Source: an uncultured Jannaschia sp. (lineage in GTDB: Bacteria > Pseudomonadota > Alphaproteobacteria > Rhodobacterales > Rhodobacteraceae). Taken from it: DNA of 64,000 nt. Shown one piece after another: positions 1 to 11,100 of the stretch. Below the pieces are notes generated by a model. It made no database searches and was not told the DNA's origin. It worked only from the letters and a program-made list of their open reading frames with translations. The position numbers and the translations under genes were made by a program. The DNA is taken from positions 434,001 to 498,000 of the forward strand of contig NZ_CANLTQ010000002.1 of the NCBI RefSeq assembly GCF_947494025.1. The letters run 5' to 3'. Within the stretch, counting starts at the first letter, position 1, and each line of letters starts with the position of its first letter.

Positions 1-96
1 GTCCGCGACCCCGCGCCCCATGTGCGGCACCACACCGACGACCTCGCCGCGTTCCTTCGGGACATCGCCGCCGGGCAGGCTATATCCGCCGCATGA
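1..96 (+). CDS. C-terminal end of an unidentified protein (partial)
   Basis: Frame 1 is open from the left edge and gives 31 residues ending DIAAGQAISAA before a TGA. The stop overlaps the ATG of the next gene in an ATGA junction, which suggests translational coupling and argues that this is a real reading frame. Too little is present to name a family. Confidence 0.55.
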   Translation, partial: VRDPAPHVRHHTDDLAAFLRDIAAGQAISAA

Positions 97-1277
97 AGGC
101 GGACACGGAGACGGATATCCTGATCGCGGGGGCGGGCCCGGCGGGACTCGCCGCGGCCGCCGCGCTCGGCACCGAGGGACATCGCGTCCTCCTCGTCGAT
201 CCGGCCGCCCCGGTGGTCGACGCGAACGCGCCCGGCGCCGACCTCCGCACCACCGCGCTCCTGCAGCCCGCGCGCGACCTTCTGGACCGTGCCGGGGTCT
301 GGGACGGGCTCGCCCCCGGGGCGACCGCGCTCTGGACCATGCGCATCGTCGATGCCGCCGCCGCGCCGCCCGTCGCGCGCGACTTCGAGGCGCGGGACAT
401 CTCGGATGCGCCGTTCGGCTGGAACGTCCGGAACGCCGTGCTGCGACGCGCGCTCCTCGACCGGATCGGGGCGCTGCCCAACGTGCAAACGCGCTTCGGC
501 ACCTCGGCGACCGCGCTCTTCGTCCGCGACGCCGCCGCGCGGGTGACGCTCGCGGACGGCATGCGGGTGACCGCCCGGCTGGTCCTCGCCTGCGACGGAC
601 GCGAATCGCCCCTGCGGGAGATGGCGGGGATCAGAACGCGGCGCGCGGATTACGGCCAGACGGCGATCACCTTCGCCGTGACCCACGAGGCGCCGCACCG
701 CGATGTGTCCACGGAGGTCCATGCCTCCGGCGGGCCGTTCACGCTGGTGCCGCTCGCATCCGGCGATGACGGCCATCGCTCCGCGATCGTGTGGATGGAC
801 GATGCCCGCGCGCAGACCCGGCGCATGACGCTCTCCGACGCCGCGTTCCTCGCCGAAGCGCAGGCCCGGTCGGCGGATGCGATGGGCGCCCTCGCCCTCG
901 CCTCGCCCCGCGCCGCCTGGCCCATCGTCTCCGTGCTGGCGGAGCGCTGGACGGCGCGGCGGCTCGCGCTCGCGGCGGAGGCCGCGCATGCCATGCCGCC
1001 GATCGGGGCGCAGGGCCTGAACACCTCGCTCAAGGACGTCGCCGCGATTCGCGATCTCGCCGCGACGGGCGAGCCGGGTGCGCCCGACATGCTCGCCCGC
1101 TACGAGCGCGACCGGCGCGCCGACGTCGCCCTGCGGATGGCCGGGATCGACCTGCTGAACCGGACCTCGCTCGCGGGCCTCGCCCCGGTGCAGGCGCTGC
1201 GCCGCGCGGGGATCGTCGCGCTCCACGACCTGCCCCCGCTGCGCCGCGCGATCATGCGGCTGGGCCTCGGCGCCTGA
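93..1277 (+). CDS. UbiH/UbiF/VisC-family FAD-dependent hydroxylase
   Basis: 394-residue flavoprotein monooxygenase of the type that hydroxylates the ubiquinone ring. The N-terminus has the FAD dinucleotide-binding fold with G13-x-G15-x-x-G18. A second FAD motif near residues 296-309 (AAHAMPPIGAQGLN) matches the C-terminal signature of the UbiH/VisC/COQ6 group, although the usual GD before AAH is replaced by AE. Length is normal for the family. It overlaps the preceding reading frame by 4 nt. Which ring position it acts on cannot be decided from sequence; UbiH, UbiF and UbiL-type roles are all possible. Confidence 0.85.
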   Translation: MKADTETDILIAGAGPAGLAAAAALGTEGHRVLLVDPAAPVVDANAPGADLRTTALLQPARDLLDRAGVWDGLAPGATALWTMRIVDAAAAPPVARDFEARDISDAPFGWNVRNAVLRRALLDRIGALPNVQTRFGTSATALFVRDAAARVTLADGMRVTARLVLACDGRESPLREMAGIRTRRADYGQTAITFAVTHEAPHRDVSTEVHASGGPFTLVPLASGDDGHRSAIVWMDDARAQTRRMTLSDAAFLAEAQARSADAMGALALASPRAAWPIVSVLAERWTARRLALAAEAAHAMPPIGAQGLNTSLKDVAAIRDLAATGEPGAPDMLARYERDRRADVALRMAGIDLLNRTSLAGLAPVQALRRAGIVALHDLPPLRRAIMRLGLGA

Positions 1278-1283
1278 CGGGGT

Positions 1284-2411
1284 TCAGGCGAAGACCTTGT
1301 CCACCACGCCCCGGAGCCGCGCCACCGTCCCGTCCACGTCGCGCAGCTTGTCGAGACCGAAGAGCCCGATGCGGAAGGTCGCGAAGCCCTCGGGCTCGCC
1401 CACCTGCAACGGCACGCCCGCGGCGATCTGCATGCCGTGCGCCGCGAACGCCTTTCCCGACTGCACCTCGGCGGAGGGAGCGTAGCTGACCACGACGCCC
1501 GGCGCGCCGTAGCCTTCGGCTGCGACCGACCGGATGCCGTGCGTCGTCAGCATCGCGCGGACCTTGTCCCCGAGCTCCCGTTGCGCGGCCTTCAGCGCCG
1601 CGAATCCCACGTCCCGCGTCTCCGCGAGCGTGTCGCGGAAGTCGCGCAGCGCGTCGGTGGGCATGGTCGCGTGATAGGCGTGCCCGCCGCCCAGATAGGC
1701 GTCCATGATGGACAGCCATTTCTTCAGGTCCATGGCGAAGCTGTCCGAGGTCGTGGCCCGCACCCGCTCCACCGCCCGCTCGGACAGCATCACCAGCCCG
1801 GCGCAGGGCGAGGCGCTCCACCCCTTCTGCGGCGCGGACAGCAGGACATCGACGCCGGTCGCCTCCATGTCGACCCAGATGCAGCCCGACGCGATGCAGT
1901 CCAGCACCATCAGCGCGCCGACCTCGTGGGCGGCCCCGGCCATCGCGGCGATGTAGTCGTCGGGCAGGATCACGCCCGCGGAGGTCTCCACATGCGGCGC
2001 GAACACCACGTCGGGCCTCGTCTCCCGGATGCGCGCGACGACCTCCGCGACGGGCGGCGGCGCGAAGGGCGAATGGGGGTCGTTGCCGGTCTGGCGGGCC
2101 TTCATCACCTCGGTGCCGCCGGAAAAGGCCCCCGCTTCCATGATCTGCGACCAGCGGTAGGAGAACCAGCCGTTGCGCACGATCAGCGCCCGCGCCCCCT
2201 GCCCGAGCTGTCGCGCGACCGCCTCCATCCCGTAGGTGCCGCCGCCCGGCACGATGGCGACATGCGCCGCGCCGTAGACCTCGCACAATCCGGCATGGAG
2301 GTCGCGCATCACCCCCTGGAAGGCGGCCGACATGTGGTTGAGGGACCGGTCGGTGAAGACCACGGAGAACTCGTCGAGACCCTGCGGGTCCACGTCGTCG
2401 AGAAGTGCCAT
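1284..2411 (-). CDS. class V PLP-dependent aminotransferase
   Basis: 375 residues. It belongs to the alanine/serine-glyoxylate aminotransferase-like branch of fold-type I PLP enzymes. The PLP lysine is K196 in APQKGWS, preceded by the cofactor-contacting VLDCIASG segment (about 169-176). PGGGTYGMEA (55-64) is the phosphate-cup region. The ATG reading MALLDD is chosen because longer in-frame starts run into the regulator region upstream. It lies convergent with the flavin hydroxylase and downstream of two Lrp/AsnC regulator genes on the same strand. The substrate pair is not determined. Confidence 0.85.
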   Translation of the reverse strand: MALLDDVDPQGLDEFSVVFTDRSLNHMSAAFQGVMRDLHAGLCEVYGAAHVAIVPGGGTYGMEAVARQLGQGARALIVRNGWFSYRWSQIMEAGAFSGGTEVMKARQTGNDPHSPFAPPPVAEVVARIRETRPDVVFAPHVETSAGVILPDDYIAAMAGAAHEVGALMVLDCIASGCIWVDMEATGVDVLLSAPQKGWSASPCAGLVMLSERAVERVRATTSDSFAMDLKKWLSIMDAYLGGGHAYHATMPTDALRDFRDTLAETRDVGFAALKAAQRELGDKVRAMLTTHGIRSVAAEGYGAPGVVVSYAPSAEVQSGKAFAAHGMQIAAGVPLQVGEPEGFATFRIGLFGLDKLRDVDGTVARLRGVVDKVFA

Positions 2412-2482
2412 CGGGATGCTCCTGTCGCTGTCGCCCGCCTTGTTCCACGGCAACCGCCGGGGCGCAAAGGGGTCCGACGGTC

Positions 2483-4554
<2,072 letters not shown>

Positions 4555-4630
4555 CGGCTCCGCCCATGACACCGGGCGGCTGCGTCGACGCGGCTGCCCG
4601 GGCACGGAACACGACACCGAACACGACACG

Positions 4631-4660
4631 GGCCCGCCGCGACGGCGATCGCGGCGGGTC
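4631..4660 (+). terminator. possible hairpin terminator after ilvC
   Basis: GGCCCGCCGC and GCGGCGGGTC form an 8-10 bp stem around a 10-nt loop, 76 nt after the ilvC stop. There is no U-tract, so intrinsic termination is uncertain. Confidence 0.4.
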
Positions 4661-4706
4661 CGTCGCTACGCTTGACAGCGCCGCGACCCCGCCCGACACC
4701 GTCGCG

Positions 4707-6155
4707 ATGCTGGACGTGCGCCCCGTCGGATACGTGATCGGTCTTCTGCTCGTGATGCTCGGCGGGGCGATGATCCTGCCGCTCGGCGCCGACCTGATCG
4801 AAGGGAACGGCCATTGGCCCGTCTTCGCCGAGGCCGGGCTGATCACCCTCGTGTTCGGCATGTCGCTGGCGCTCTCGTGCTCCAACGGGGTGCGCGACCG
4901 GCTGAGCCTGCAACAGACCTTCATGCTCACCACCGGCGTCTGGCTCATGCTGCCGATATTCGCCGCCCTGCCGCTGATGATCGGCGCGCCGGACCTGAGC
5001 TACACCGACGCCTTCTTCGAGGCGATGTCGGGGTTCACGACGACCGGCTCCACGGTGATCGTCGGGCTCGACGACCTGCCGGCGGGCATCCTGCTCTGGC
5101 GAGGGCTCCTGCAATGGTTCGGCGGGATCGGGGTCATCGTCATGGCGATGGTGTTCCTGCCGGAACTCCGTGTCGGCGGCATGCAGATGTTCCGCTCCGA
5201 GGCCTTCGACACGCTGGGCAAGGTGTTGCCGCGCGCCGCGCAGATCAGCGGCCTGATCTCGACCATCTACATCGGCGCGACGATTCTCTGCGCGCTCAGC
5301 TACGCGGCCGCCGGGATGAACGGGTTCGACGCCATCGTCCACGCGATGACCACGCTCTCGACCGGCGGGTTCGCGAACTACGACGCGAGCTTCGCGGCGT
5401 TCCAGGGCCTGCACGAATACCTCGCCACGTTCTTCATGCTCGCCGCCGCGCTGCCCTTCGTGCTCTACATCCAGCTCGTGCGCGGCCATGCCGGGCCCCT
5501 CCTGACCAACAGCCAGGTGCGGGCCTTCTTCGCGACCGCGGGCGTGCTGATACTCACGGTGGCGGCGGCGTTGATGATCGTGGACGGCTACGGGTTCGAG
5601 CGCGCGATCCGGGAGGCCATGTTCAACATCGCCTCCATCCTGACGGGAACGGGCTACGCCTCCGTGGACTACATGCAATGGGGCGGGTTCATCATCGCGC
5701 TCTTCTTCTTCTGCGGCCTGATCGGGGGCTGCGCCGGCTCGACCTCCTGCTCGGTCAAGATCTTCCGCTACCAGATCCTCTTCGCCGCCGCGAAAGCGCA
5801 GATCCGCCGCGTCCACTCCCCCCACGGCATCTTCCGCGCGCGCTACGACGGCCGCACGGTGAGCGAGGACGTGCTGTCCTCCGTGATGGCGTTCTTCGTC
5901 CTCTTCGTCGTGACGTTGGGCGTGTTCTCCGTGCTGCTCGCCATGACCGGGCTGGATCTCGTCACCTCGATCTCCGGCGCGGCGACGGCGGTGGCCAATA
6001 TCGGGCCGGGCCTCGGGCCGGTCATCGGGCCGGCGGGCAACTTCGCCTCCCTCGGGGACACGGCGAAATGGCTCCTGTCGGCCGCGATGCTGATCGGGCG
6101 GCTGGAGCTGGTGGTGGTCTACGTGCTCTTCACGCCGGGCTTCTGGCGAACCTGA
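4707..6155 (+). CDS. trkH: TrkH-family potassium uptake protein
   Basis: 482 residues, matching the length of E. coli TrkH (483). The frame continues upstream, but the ATG reading MLDVRPVGYV removes a low-complexity Arg/Ala/Thr-rich segment with no membrane helix. Selectivity-filter-like loops are visible (SGFTTTGST, MTTLSTGGFANYD, LTGTGYASVDY, VANIGPGLGPV), the four repeats expected of a Trk/Ktr channel subunit. It is a membrane protein that works with a TrkA NAD-binding regulatory subunit; no trkA is present nearby. Confidence 0.92.
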   Translation: MLDVRPVGYVIGLLLVMLGGAMILPLGADLIEGNGHWPVFAEAGLITLVFGMSLALSCSNGVRDRLSLQQTFMLTTGVWLMLPIFAALPLMIGAPDLSYTDAFFEAMSGFTTTGSTVIVGLDDLPAGILLWRGLLQWFGGIGVIVMAMVFLPELRVGGMQMFRSEAFDTLGKVLPRAAQISGLISTIYIGATILCALSYAAAGMNGFDAIVHAMTTLSTGGFANYDASFAAFQGLHEYLATFFMLAAALPFVLYIQLVRGHAGPLLTNSQVRAFFATAGVLILTVAAALMIVDGYGFERAIREAMFNIASILTGTGYASVDYMQWGGFIIALFFFCGLIGGCAGSTSCSVKIFRYQILFAAAKAQIRRVHSPHGIFRARYDGRTVSEDVLSSVMAFFVLFVVTLGVFSVLLAMTGLDLVTSISGAATAVANIGPGLGPVIGPAGNFASLGDTAKWLLSAAMLIGRLELVVVYVLFTPGFWRT

Positions 6156-6318
6156 GCGGCGACCCGACGAGGGCATACTCGGCCGCGCCGCCGGGCCACC
6201 GACATCGCCGTCGCGCGCCCGGAGCGACGGGCGCGGGAGCGCCGCCCCGTCCCCTGCCCGCGCGACCGTCGCGTCGTGCCGCCCGTCGTGCCACCCTTGG
6301 AGCGCGGGGCGGCCCGCG

Positions 6319-6347
6319 TTGACGCCGAAACCGTGGCCGCATAGACG
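6319..6347 (+). promoter_or_regulatory. putative promoter for glyQ
   Basis: TTGACG and TAGACG are separated by 17 nt, ending 27 nt before the glyQ ATG. The -35 matches the sigma-70 consensus well and the -10 is weaker. The 219-bp gap after trkH otherwise holds GC-rich sequence with several overlapping inverted repeats and no gene. Confidence 0.45.
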
Positions 6348-6374
6348 CGTCGCGATCGTTCGAAAGGCCCTCCG

Positions 6375-7307
6375 ATGACCCGTCCCGACACGCCCGGATC
6401 GTTTCAGGAGATCATCCTGCGGCTGCAATCCTACTGGGCCGCGCAGGGCTGCGCGGTGCTGCAGCCCTACGACATGGAGGTGGGCGCCGGCACGTTCCAC
6501 CCGGCCACCACGCTGCGCGCGCTCGGCCCCACGCCCTGGACCGCGGCCTATGTGCAGCCCTCGCGCCGTCCCACCGACGGCCGCTACGGCGACAGCCCGA
6601 ACCGCTGGCAGCACTACTACCAGTATCAGGTCATCATCAAACCCAGCCCGCCCGACCTGCAGGAGCTTTATCTCGGCTCGCTCGCGGCCATCGGCATCGA
6701 CATGGCGCTCCACGACATCCGCTTCGTGGAGGACGACTGGGAAAGCCCGACGCTCGGCGCCTGGGGCCTCGGCTGGGAGGTGTGGTGCGACGGCATGGAG
6801 GTGTCGCAGTTCACCTACTTCCAGCAGGTCGGCGGCCACGATTGCCACCCCGTCTCGGGGGAGCTGACCTACGGGCTCGAACGCCTCGCGATGTACGTGC
6901 TGGGCGCCGACGACGGCAACGCCATGCCCTTCAATGCCCCCGACGCGCCGATCCCGCTCACCTACGGCGACGTGTTCCGCGAGGCGGAGGCGCAATACGC
7001 GCGCTGGAACTTCGACGTGGCCGACACCGCGATGCTGGAGCAGCATTTCCGCGACGCCGAGGCCGAGTGCCGCCGTATCCTCGACCAGCCCGCCACCGAC
7101 CCCAAGACCGGCCGCCACATCGTCATGGCGCAGCCCGCCTACGACCAGTGCATCAAGGCCTCCCACCTGTTCAACCTGCTCGACGCGCGCGGCGTGATCT
7201 CCGTGACGGAGCGGCAGAGCTATATCGGCCGGGTCCGCACACTCGCCAGGGCCTGCGCCGACGCCTTCCTCCTGACCCGCGCCGGCGGCCACGACCACGC
7301 CGCCTGA
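6375..7307 (+). CDS. glyQ: glycyl-tRNA synthetase alpha subunit
   Basis: 310 residues, the usual size of the alpha subunit of the bacterial alpha2-beta2 enzyme. It carries the class II catalytic core that forms glycyl-adenylate and charges tRNA-Gly in the cytoplasm. Typical segments are [11 protein letters not shown] (motif 2 region) and [12 protein letters not shown]. The beta subunit gene glyS lies 1.4 kb downstream, separated by two unrelated genes rather than abutting as in many bacteria. Confidence 0.98.
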   Translation: MTRPDTPGSFQEIILRLQSYWAAQGCAVLQPYDMEVGAGTFHPATTLRALGPTPWTAAYVQPSRRPTDGRYGDSPNRWQHYYQYQVIIKPSPPDLQELYLGSLAAIGIDMALHDIRFVEDDWESPTLGAWGLGWEVWCDGMEVSQFTYFQQVGGHDCHPVSGELTYGLERLAMYVLGADDGNAMPFNAPDAPIPLTYGDVFREAEAQYARWNFDVADTAMLEQHFRDAEAECRRILDQPATDPKTGRHIVMAQPAYDQCIKASHLFNLLDARGVISVTERQSYIGRVRTLARACADAFLLTRAGGHDHAA

Positions 7308-7373
7308 GCGCCGTTAACCCATTCCTCGCCCCGTCGCGCTAAAACGCGCCCACGCACAGGGGGGAGCGCGCGG

Positions 7374-8078
7374 ATGAGCACGATCACGGACGACATCCGC
7401 GCGAAGCGGCAGGCCCGGCGCCTCGGGCAGCGCCTGCGCCGCGCCACCGCGCGCGGTCTCCTCGACGGCATCCTGTCGCAGCTCCGCCCCGGCGACGTGG
7501 CCCTCGATTGCGGTGCCAACGTGGGCGACGTCGCCGAGCCGCTGGCCGAAACCGGCGCGACGGTCTTCGCCTTCGAGCCGGACCCTCTGGCGTTCGACAC
7601 GCTCGCCCGCCGCCTGGCCCCGTATCCGGCCGCCCACGCCGTCCATGCCGCCGTCGGCGTGACCCGCGCGCGGGCCACCCTGCGCCGGTCGAGCCGGTTC
7701 GCGGGCGACGCGCTGGCCGCCACCACCTCCTCGACGCTCCTGCCCGGCAAGCGCGACGCCGACACGGAGGGGGCGCACGACGTGGAGGTGGACGTCCTGT
7801 CCCTGCCCGAACTCATCGCCGCGCTCGCCGCCGGCTCCGTTCCCCCGCCGCTCAAGGGCGCCCCCGGCCGCCTCGCACTCCTGAAGCTCGACGTGGAGGG
7901 CAGCGAGCTCGACCTCCTGCCGACGCTCCACGCGGCGGGCCTTCTGAACAAGATCGCCTGCACCCTGGTCGAGACGCATCAGCGCAAGTTCCCCGACCGG
8001 CGGCGCGACGTTCTCGCCATGCGCCGCGAGATCGCCGCGGCCTACCCCGCCCGCAAGGTCAATCTCGACTGGATCTGA
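7374..8078 (+). CDS. FkbM-family SAM-dependent methyltransferase
   Basis: 234 residues. The SAM-binding motif is DCGANVG (45-51), followed by the acidic FEPDP (67-71). The FkbM signature KLDVEGSE lies around residue 170 and a late VETH segment is present. Family members O-methylate small molecules or sugars; the substrate here is unknown. The start follows GGGGGGAGCGCGCGG. It sits between glyQ and glyS, probably in one transcript, although a role in tRNA charging is not evident. Confidence 0.82.
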   Translation: MSTITDDIRAKRQARRLGQRLRRATARGLLDGILSQLRPGDVALDCGANVGDVAEPLAETGATVFAFEPDPLAFDTLARRLAPYPAAHAVHAAVGVTRARATLRRSSRFAGDALAATTSSTLLPGKRDADTEGAHDVEVDVLSLPELIAALAAGSVPPPLKGAPGRLALLKLDVEGSELDLLPTLHAAGLLNKIACTLVETHQRKFPDRRRDVLAMRREIAAAYPARKVNLDWI

Positions 8079-8150
8079 GGCCCCGCCCATCGCTTGCCCC
8101 CCGGCGGGGCGCGGTGTAGCCCGCCCCCGTCACACAGGGGGCCGCAGGGC

Positions 8151-8681
8151 TTGGGCAAGATCACCGTCATCCTCATCCTCGGCGCCACGTTCCTCGTGGG
8201 CGCCGGCATCTGGTACGCCCAGACGCGGGCCTATTACGCGCCGGTCGAGGGGCCGGTGACGCTCACCCTCGCCGGGGCGGGGGGCGTCGCGCCCCTTCTC
8301 GCCGGGGACATCCGCGCCATCGCCTCGCCCGCCTCGCCGCTCGGCTTCCGCGCCTGCTTCACCCACGAACCGGGCGCGTTGGCCGACCTCCGGCCTGAAC
8401 CCCGCACCGACGCCGCGCCGACCATCGCGCCGGGCTGGTTCGACTGCTTCGACGCGGGCGAGATCGACGCCCTGCTGACCGACGGCACCGCGACCGCCTA
8501 TACCGGCTACCCGAACGCACAATACGGCGTGGACCGCATCGTGGCGCTCGCCGCCGACGGGCGCGGCTGGGCCTGGCATCAGCTCAACGATTGCGGCGAC
8601 CGGGCCTATGACGGCACGCCCACCGGCCCGTCCTGCCCGGACCGCGACACGTTCCAACCGCTCGTCGAGGGGAGCCTCTAG
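8151..8681 (+). CDS. DUF6446-family membrane-anchored protein
   Basis: 176 residues if started at the TTG reading (M)GKITVILILG, preceded by AGGGGG about 9 nt upstream. That start gives one N-terminal membrane anchor (about 3-20) and a periplasmic domain with four Cys (FRACF, WFDCF, NDCGD, PSCPD) that could form two disulfides. An ATG 57 nt upstream would add a Pro/Gly-rich tail in front of the anchor and is less likely. It ends 3 nt before glyS. The family is found beside glyS in Rhodobacterales; its function is unknown. Confidence 0.72.
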   Translation: MGKITVILILGATFLVGAGIWYAQTRAYYAPVEGPVTLTLAGAGGVAPLLAGDIRAIASPASPLGFRACFTHEPGALADLRPEPRTDAAPTIAPGWFDCFDAGEIDALLTDGTATAYTGYPNAQYGVDRIVALAADGRGWAWHQLNDCGDRAYDGTPTGPSCPDRDTFQPLVEGSL

Positions 8682-8684
8682 ACC

Positions 8685-10841
8685 ATGCCCGACCTCCTGA
8701 TCGAACTCCTCTCCGAGGAAATCCCCGCCCGCATGCAGGCCCGCGCCGCCGACGACCTGAAGCGGCTGGTCACGAACGGGCTGGTGGAGGCCGGGCTGAC
8801 CTATGCCGGCGCCGTCGCCCATGCCACGCCGCGCCGCCTCGCCCTCGCGCTGGAAGGGCTGACGGAGGCGAGCCCGACCACCACGGAGGAGCGTCGCGGC
8901 CCCCGCACAGACGCGCCGGAGAAGGCCGTCGAGGGCTTCCTGCGCTCCACCGGCCTCGCCCGCGACGACCTCGCCGTGAAGGACGACAAGAAGGGCCGGG
9001 TCTACGTCGCGAGGATCACCCGCCCCGGCCGCCCCGCCGCGGAGATCGTGGCCGAGGTGCTGGAGACGACGGTCCGCACCTTCCCCTGGCCCAAATCCAT
9101 GCGCTGGGGCACGGGCAGCCTGCGCTGGGTCCGCCCGCTGCGCCGCATCCTCTGCGTGATGACGCGCGAGGACGGGGCCGAGGTGGTCCCGCTGGAGATC
9201 GACGGCCTCGTCGCCGGGAACGTGACCGAAGGCCACCGCTTCATGTCGCCCGGCGAGATCAGGGTAACGTCCTTCGAGGATTACGCGGCGAAGTTGAAGC
9301 GCGCCCACGTGATCCTCGATGCCGGGGAGCGGGCCGAGGCGATCTGGCACGACGCCACCAACCGCGCCTTCGCCGCCGGACTGGAGGTCGTGGAGGACCG
9401 CGCGCTTCTGGCCGAGGTCGCGGGCCTCGTGGAATGGCCGGTCGTCCTGATGGGACAGATCGCCGAGGACTATCTCGACCTGCCGCCCGAGGTGCTGCAA
9501 ACCTCGATGAAGGAGCACCAGAAGTTCTTCTCGGTCCGCGACCGCGACGGCCGCATCACCCGCTTCGTCACCGTCGCCAACCGCGAGACGGCGGATGACG
9601 GCGCGACCATCCTCGACGGCAACACCCGCGTCCTCTCGGCCCGGCTGGCCGACGCCAAGTTCTTCTGGGAGAACGACCTCCGCGTGGCCCGCGCGGGGAT
9701 GAAGGAGTGGCTCGAAGCCCTTGGAAACGTGACGTTCCACGCCAAGCTCGGCTCCCAGCGCGACCGCATCGACCGCATCGCCGCGCTCGCCCGCGAGATC
9801 GCGCCCTCGGTCGGCGCCGATCCCGACTTGGCCGAACGCGCGGCGCGTCTAGCGAAGGCCGACCTGTCCTCCGAAATGGTCTACGAGTTCCCGGAATTGC
9901 AGGGGCTTATGGGGCGGTATTACGCCGAGGCCGCCGGCGAACCCGCCGAGGTCGCGGCGGCGGCGCAGGAGCATTATTCGCCGCTCGGACCCTCCGACGA
10001 CGTGCCGACCGCCCCGGTTAGCGTGGCGGTGGCGCTGGCGGACAAACTCGACACGCTGGCGGGCTTCTGGGCGATCGACGAGAAACCGACCGGATCGAAG
10101 GACCCCTACGCGCTGCGGCGGGCGGCGCTTGGGGTCATTCAGCTAATTGTCAGCAACAGCATTCAGCTACGTTTGAATGCTGAAGAAGAAGGGCCGGTCG
10201 ACGGCGCATTCTGGAATTTGGCGAATGCAGGATTTGGCCGTTGGTTCGAGTGTGAGCCGCTATGGACGGATCTTGCGACTGCAGATGCTGACAAAGTTTG
10301 GATTGACCCTGACAAAACAAGCCTCCTTGCCTTCCTCCACGACCGCCTCAAGGTCCATCTCCGCGACGAGGGCGTCCGACACGACGTGATCGACGCCTGC
10401 CTGACCGGGGACCGCACCGACGACCTCGCCGATCTCGTCGCCCGCGCCCGTGCGCTGAACGCGATGTTCGCGAGCGAGGACGGGGCCGACCTGATCCAGC
10501 TCTACCGCCGGGCCGCCAACATCCTCGCGCAGGCCGAGGCGGCCGACGGCGTGGAATACAGCTTCGGCGCCGACCGCAAGCTTGCCGGGACCGACGCGGA
10601 GCGTGCCCTCTTCGATGCCATCGCGGAGGCCCGCCCCCGCATCGACGCGGCGATGGAGGCCGAGGACTACCCGGCGGCCATGACCGCGCTCGCCGCGCTG
10701 CGCGGCCCCGTCGACGCCTTCTTCGAGGCGGTGCAGGTCAACGCCGAGAACGCGATCCTGCGGCGCAACCGGCTCAACCTGATCTCCGAGATCGTCCGCG
10801 CCGGCACCCGCATCGCCGACCTGACCCGGATCGCCGCCTGA
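8685..10841 (+). CDS. glyS: glycyl-tRNA synthetase beta subunit
   Basis: 718 residues. It carries the tRNA-binding and HD-like domains of the alpha2-beta2 synthetase. The N-terminus (LLIELLSEEIPARMQ) and the central LQTSMKEHQKFFSV are family hallmarks, and the C-terminal anticodon-binding part ends NLISEIVRAGTRIADLTRIAA. Residues about 487-545 are unusual: they are encoded by an AT-richer stretch with different codon use and look longer than the usual linker before LLAFLHDRLKVHLRDEGVRHDVIDAC. The frame stays open, so the protein should be functional. Confidence 0.96.
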   Translation: MPDLLIELLSEEIPARMQARAADDLKRLVTNGLVEAGLTYAGAVAHATPRRLALALEGLTEASPTTTEERRGPRTDAPEKAVEGFLRSTGLARDDLAVKDDKKGRVYVARITRPGRPAAEIVAEVLETTVRTFPWPKSMRWGTGSLRWVRPLRRILCVMTREDGAEVVPLEIDGLVAGNVTEGHRFMSPGEIRVTSFEDYAAKLKRAHVILDAGERAEAIWHDATNRAFAAGLEVVEDRALLAEVAGLVEWPVVLMGQIAEDYLDLPPEVLQTSMKEHQKFFSVRDRDGRITRFVTVANRETADDGATILDGNTRVLSARLADAKFFWENDLRVARAGMKEWLEALGNVTFHAKLGSQRDRIDRIAALAREIAPSVGADPDLAERAARLAKADLSSEMVYEFPELQGLMGRYYAEAAGEPAEVAAAAQEHYSPLGPSDDVPTAPVSVAVALADKLDTLAGFWAIDEKPTGSKDPYALRRAALGVIQLIVSNSIQLRLNAEEEGPVDGAFWNLANAGFGRWFECEPLWTDLATADADKVWIDPDKTSLLAFLHDRLKVHLRDEGVRHDVIDACLTGDRTDDLADLVARARALNAMFASEDGADLIQLYRRAANILAQAEAADGVEYSFGADRKLAGTDAERALFDAIAEARPRIDAAMEAEDYPAAMTALAALRGPVDAFFEAVQVNAENAILRRNRLNLISEIVRAGTRIADLTRIAA
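10141..10320 (+). other. low-GC segment inside glyS
   Basis: By direct count 90 of 180 bases are G or C, against roughly 65-70% on both sides. Codons such as ATT, TTG, GAA, AAA and ACA, rare in neighbouring genes, cluster here. The encoded stretch includes FWNLANAGFGRWFECEP. It looks like sequence acquired from elsewhere and kept in frame. Confidence 0.7.
10157..10182 (+). repeat. perfect 9-bp inverted repeat within the glyS insert
   Basis: CAGCATTCA (10157-10165) and TGAATGCTG (10174-10182) are exact reverse complements around an 8-nt loop. The repeat sits near the left edge of the low-GC segment. Confidence 0.75.
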
Positions 10842-10931
10842 GCCCTCCCGTATCGCGGGCCATCGGGCCCGCCGGCGCCGGGTCCTCCCGGCAACGCTCG
10901 CCTGTCCGTTCGACCCTGCGTGACCCACGGT

Positions 10932-10975
10932 CGTGACACAGCCGTAACACAGGCATAACACAGCCGTAACACAAG
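10932..10975 (+). repeat. four tandem 11-bp repeats upstream of the dikinase gene
   Basis: The units are CGTGACACAGC, CGTAACACAGG, CATAACACAGC and CGTAACACAAG, each 11 bp and directly adjacent. They end 125 nt before the dikinase ATG, in the 259-bp gap after glyS. The period is close to one turn of B-DNA, so a protein could bind all four on the same face. No known operator is recognised. Confidence 0.8.
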
Positions 10976-11100
10976 TAATCGGTCGTGTTTTCGGGAGGCG
11001 GACAGGGTGGAGCGAACGGCGGACGACATTGCGTCACGTTGCACGATGACGCTTGCCGCACCGCGGCATCGACCTATTCTGCATCTGCGAGGATAGGAAC

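Noticed and set aside
8094-8150. Upstream ATG for the DUF6446 gene
   Set aside because: It would put a Pro/Gly-rich tail before the membrane anchor; the TTG at 8151 has a better site and a family-like N-terminus.
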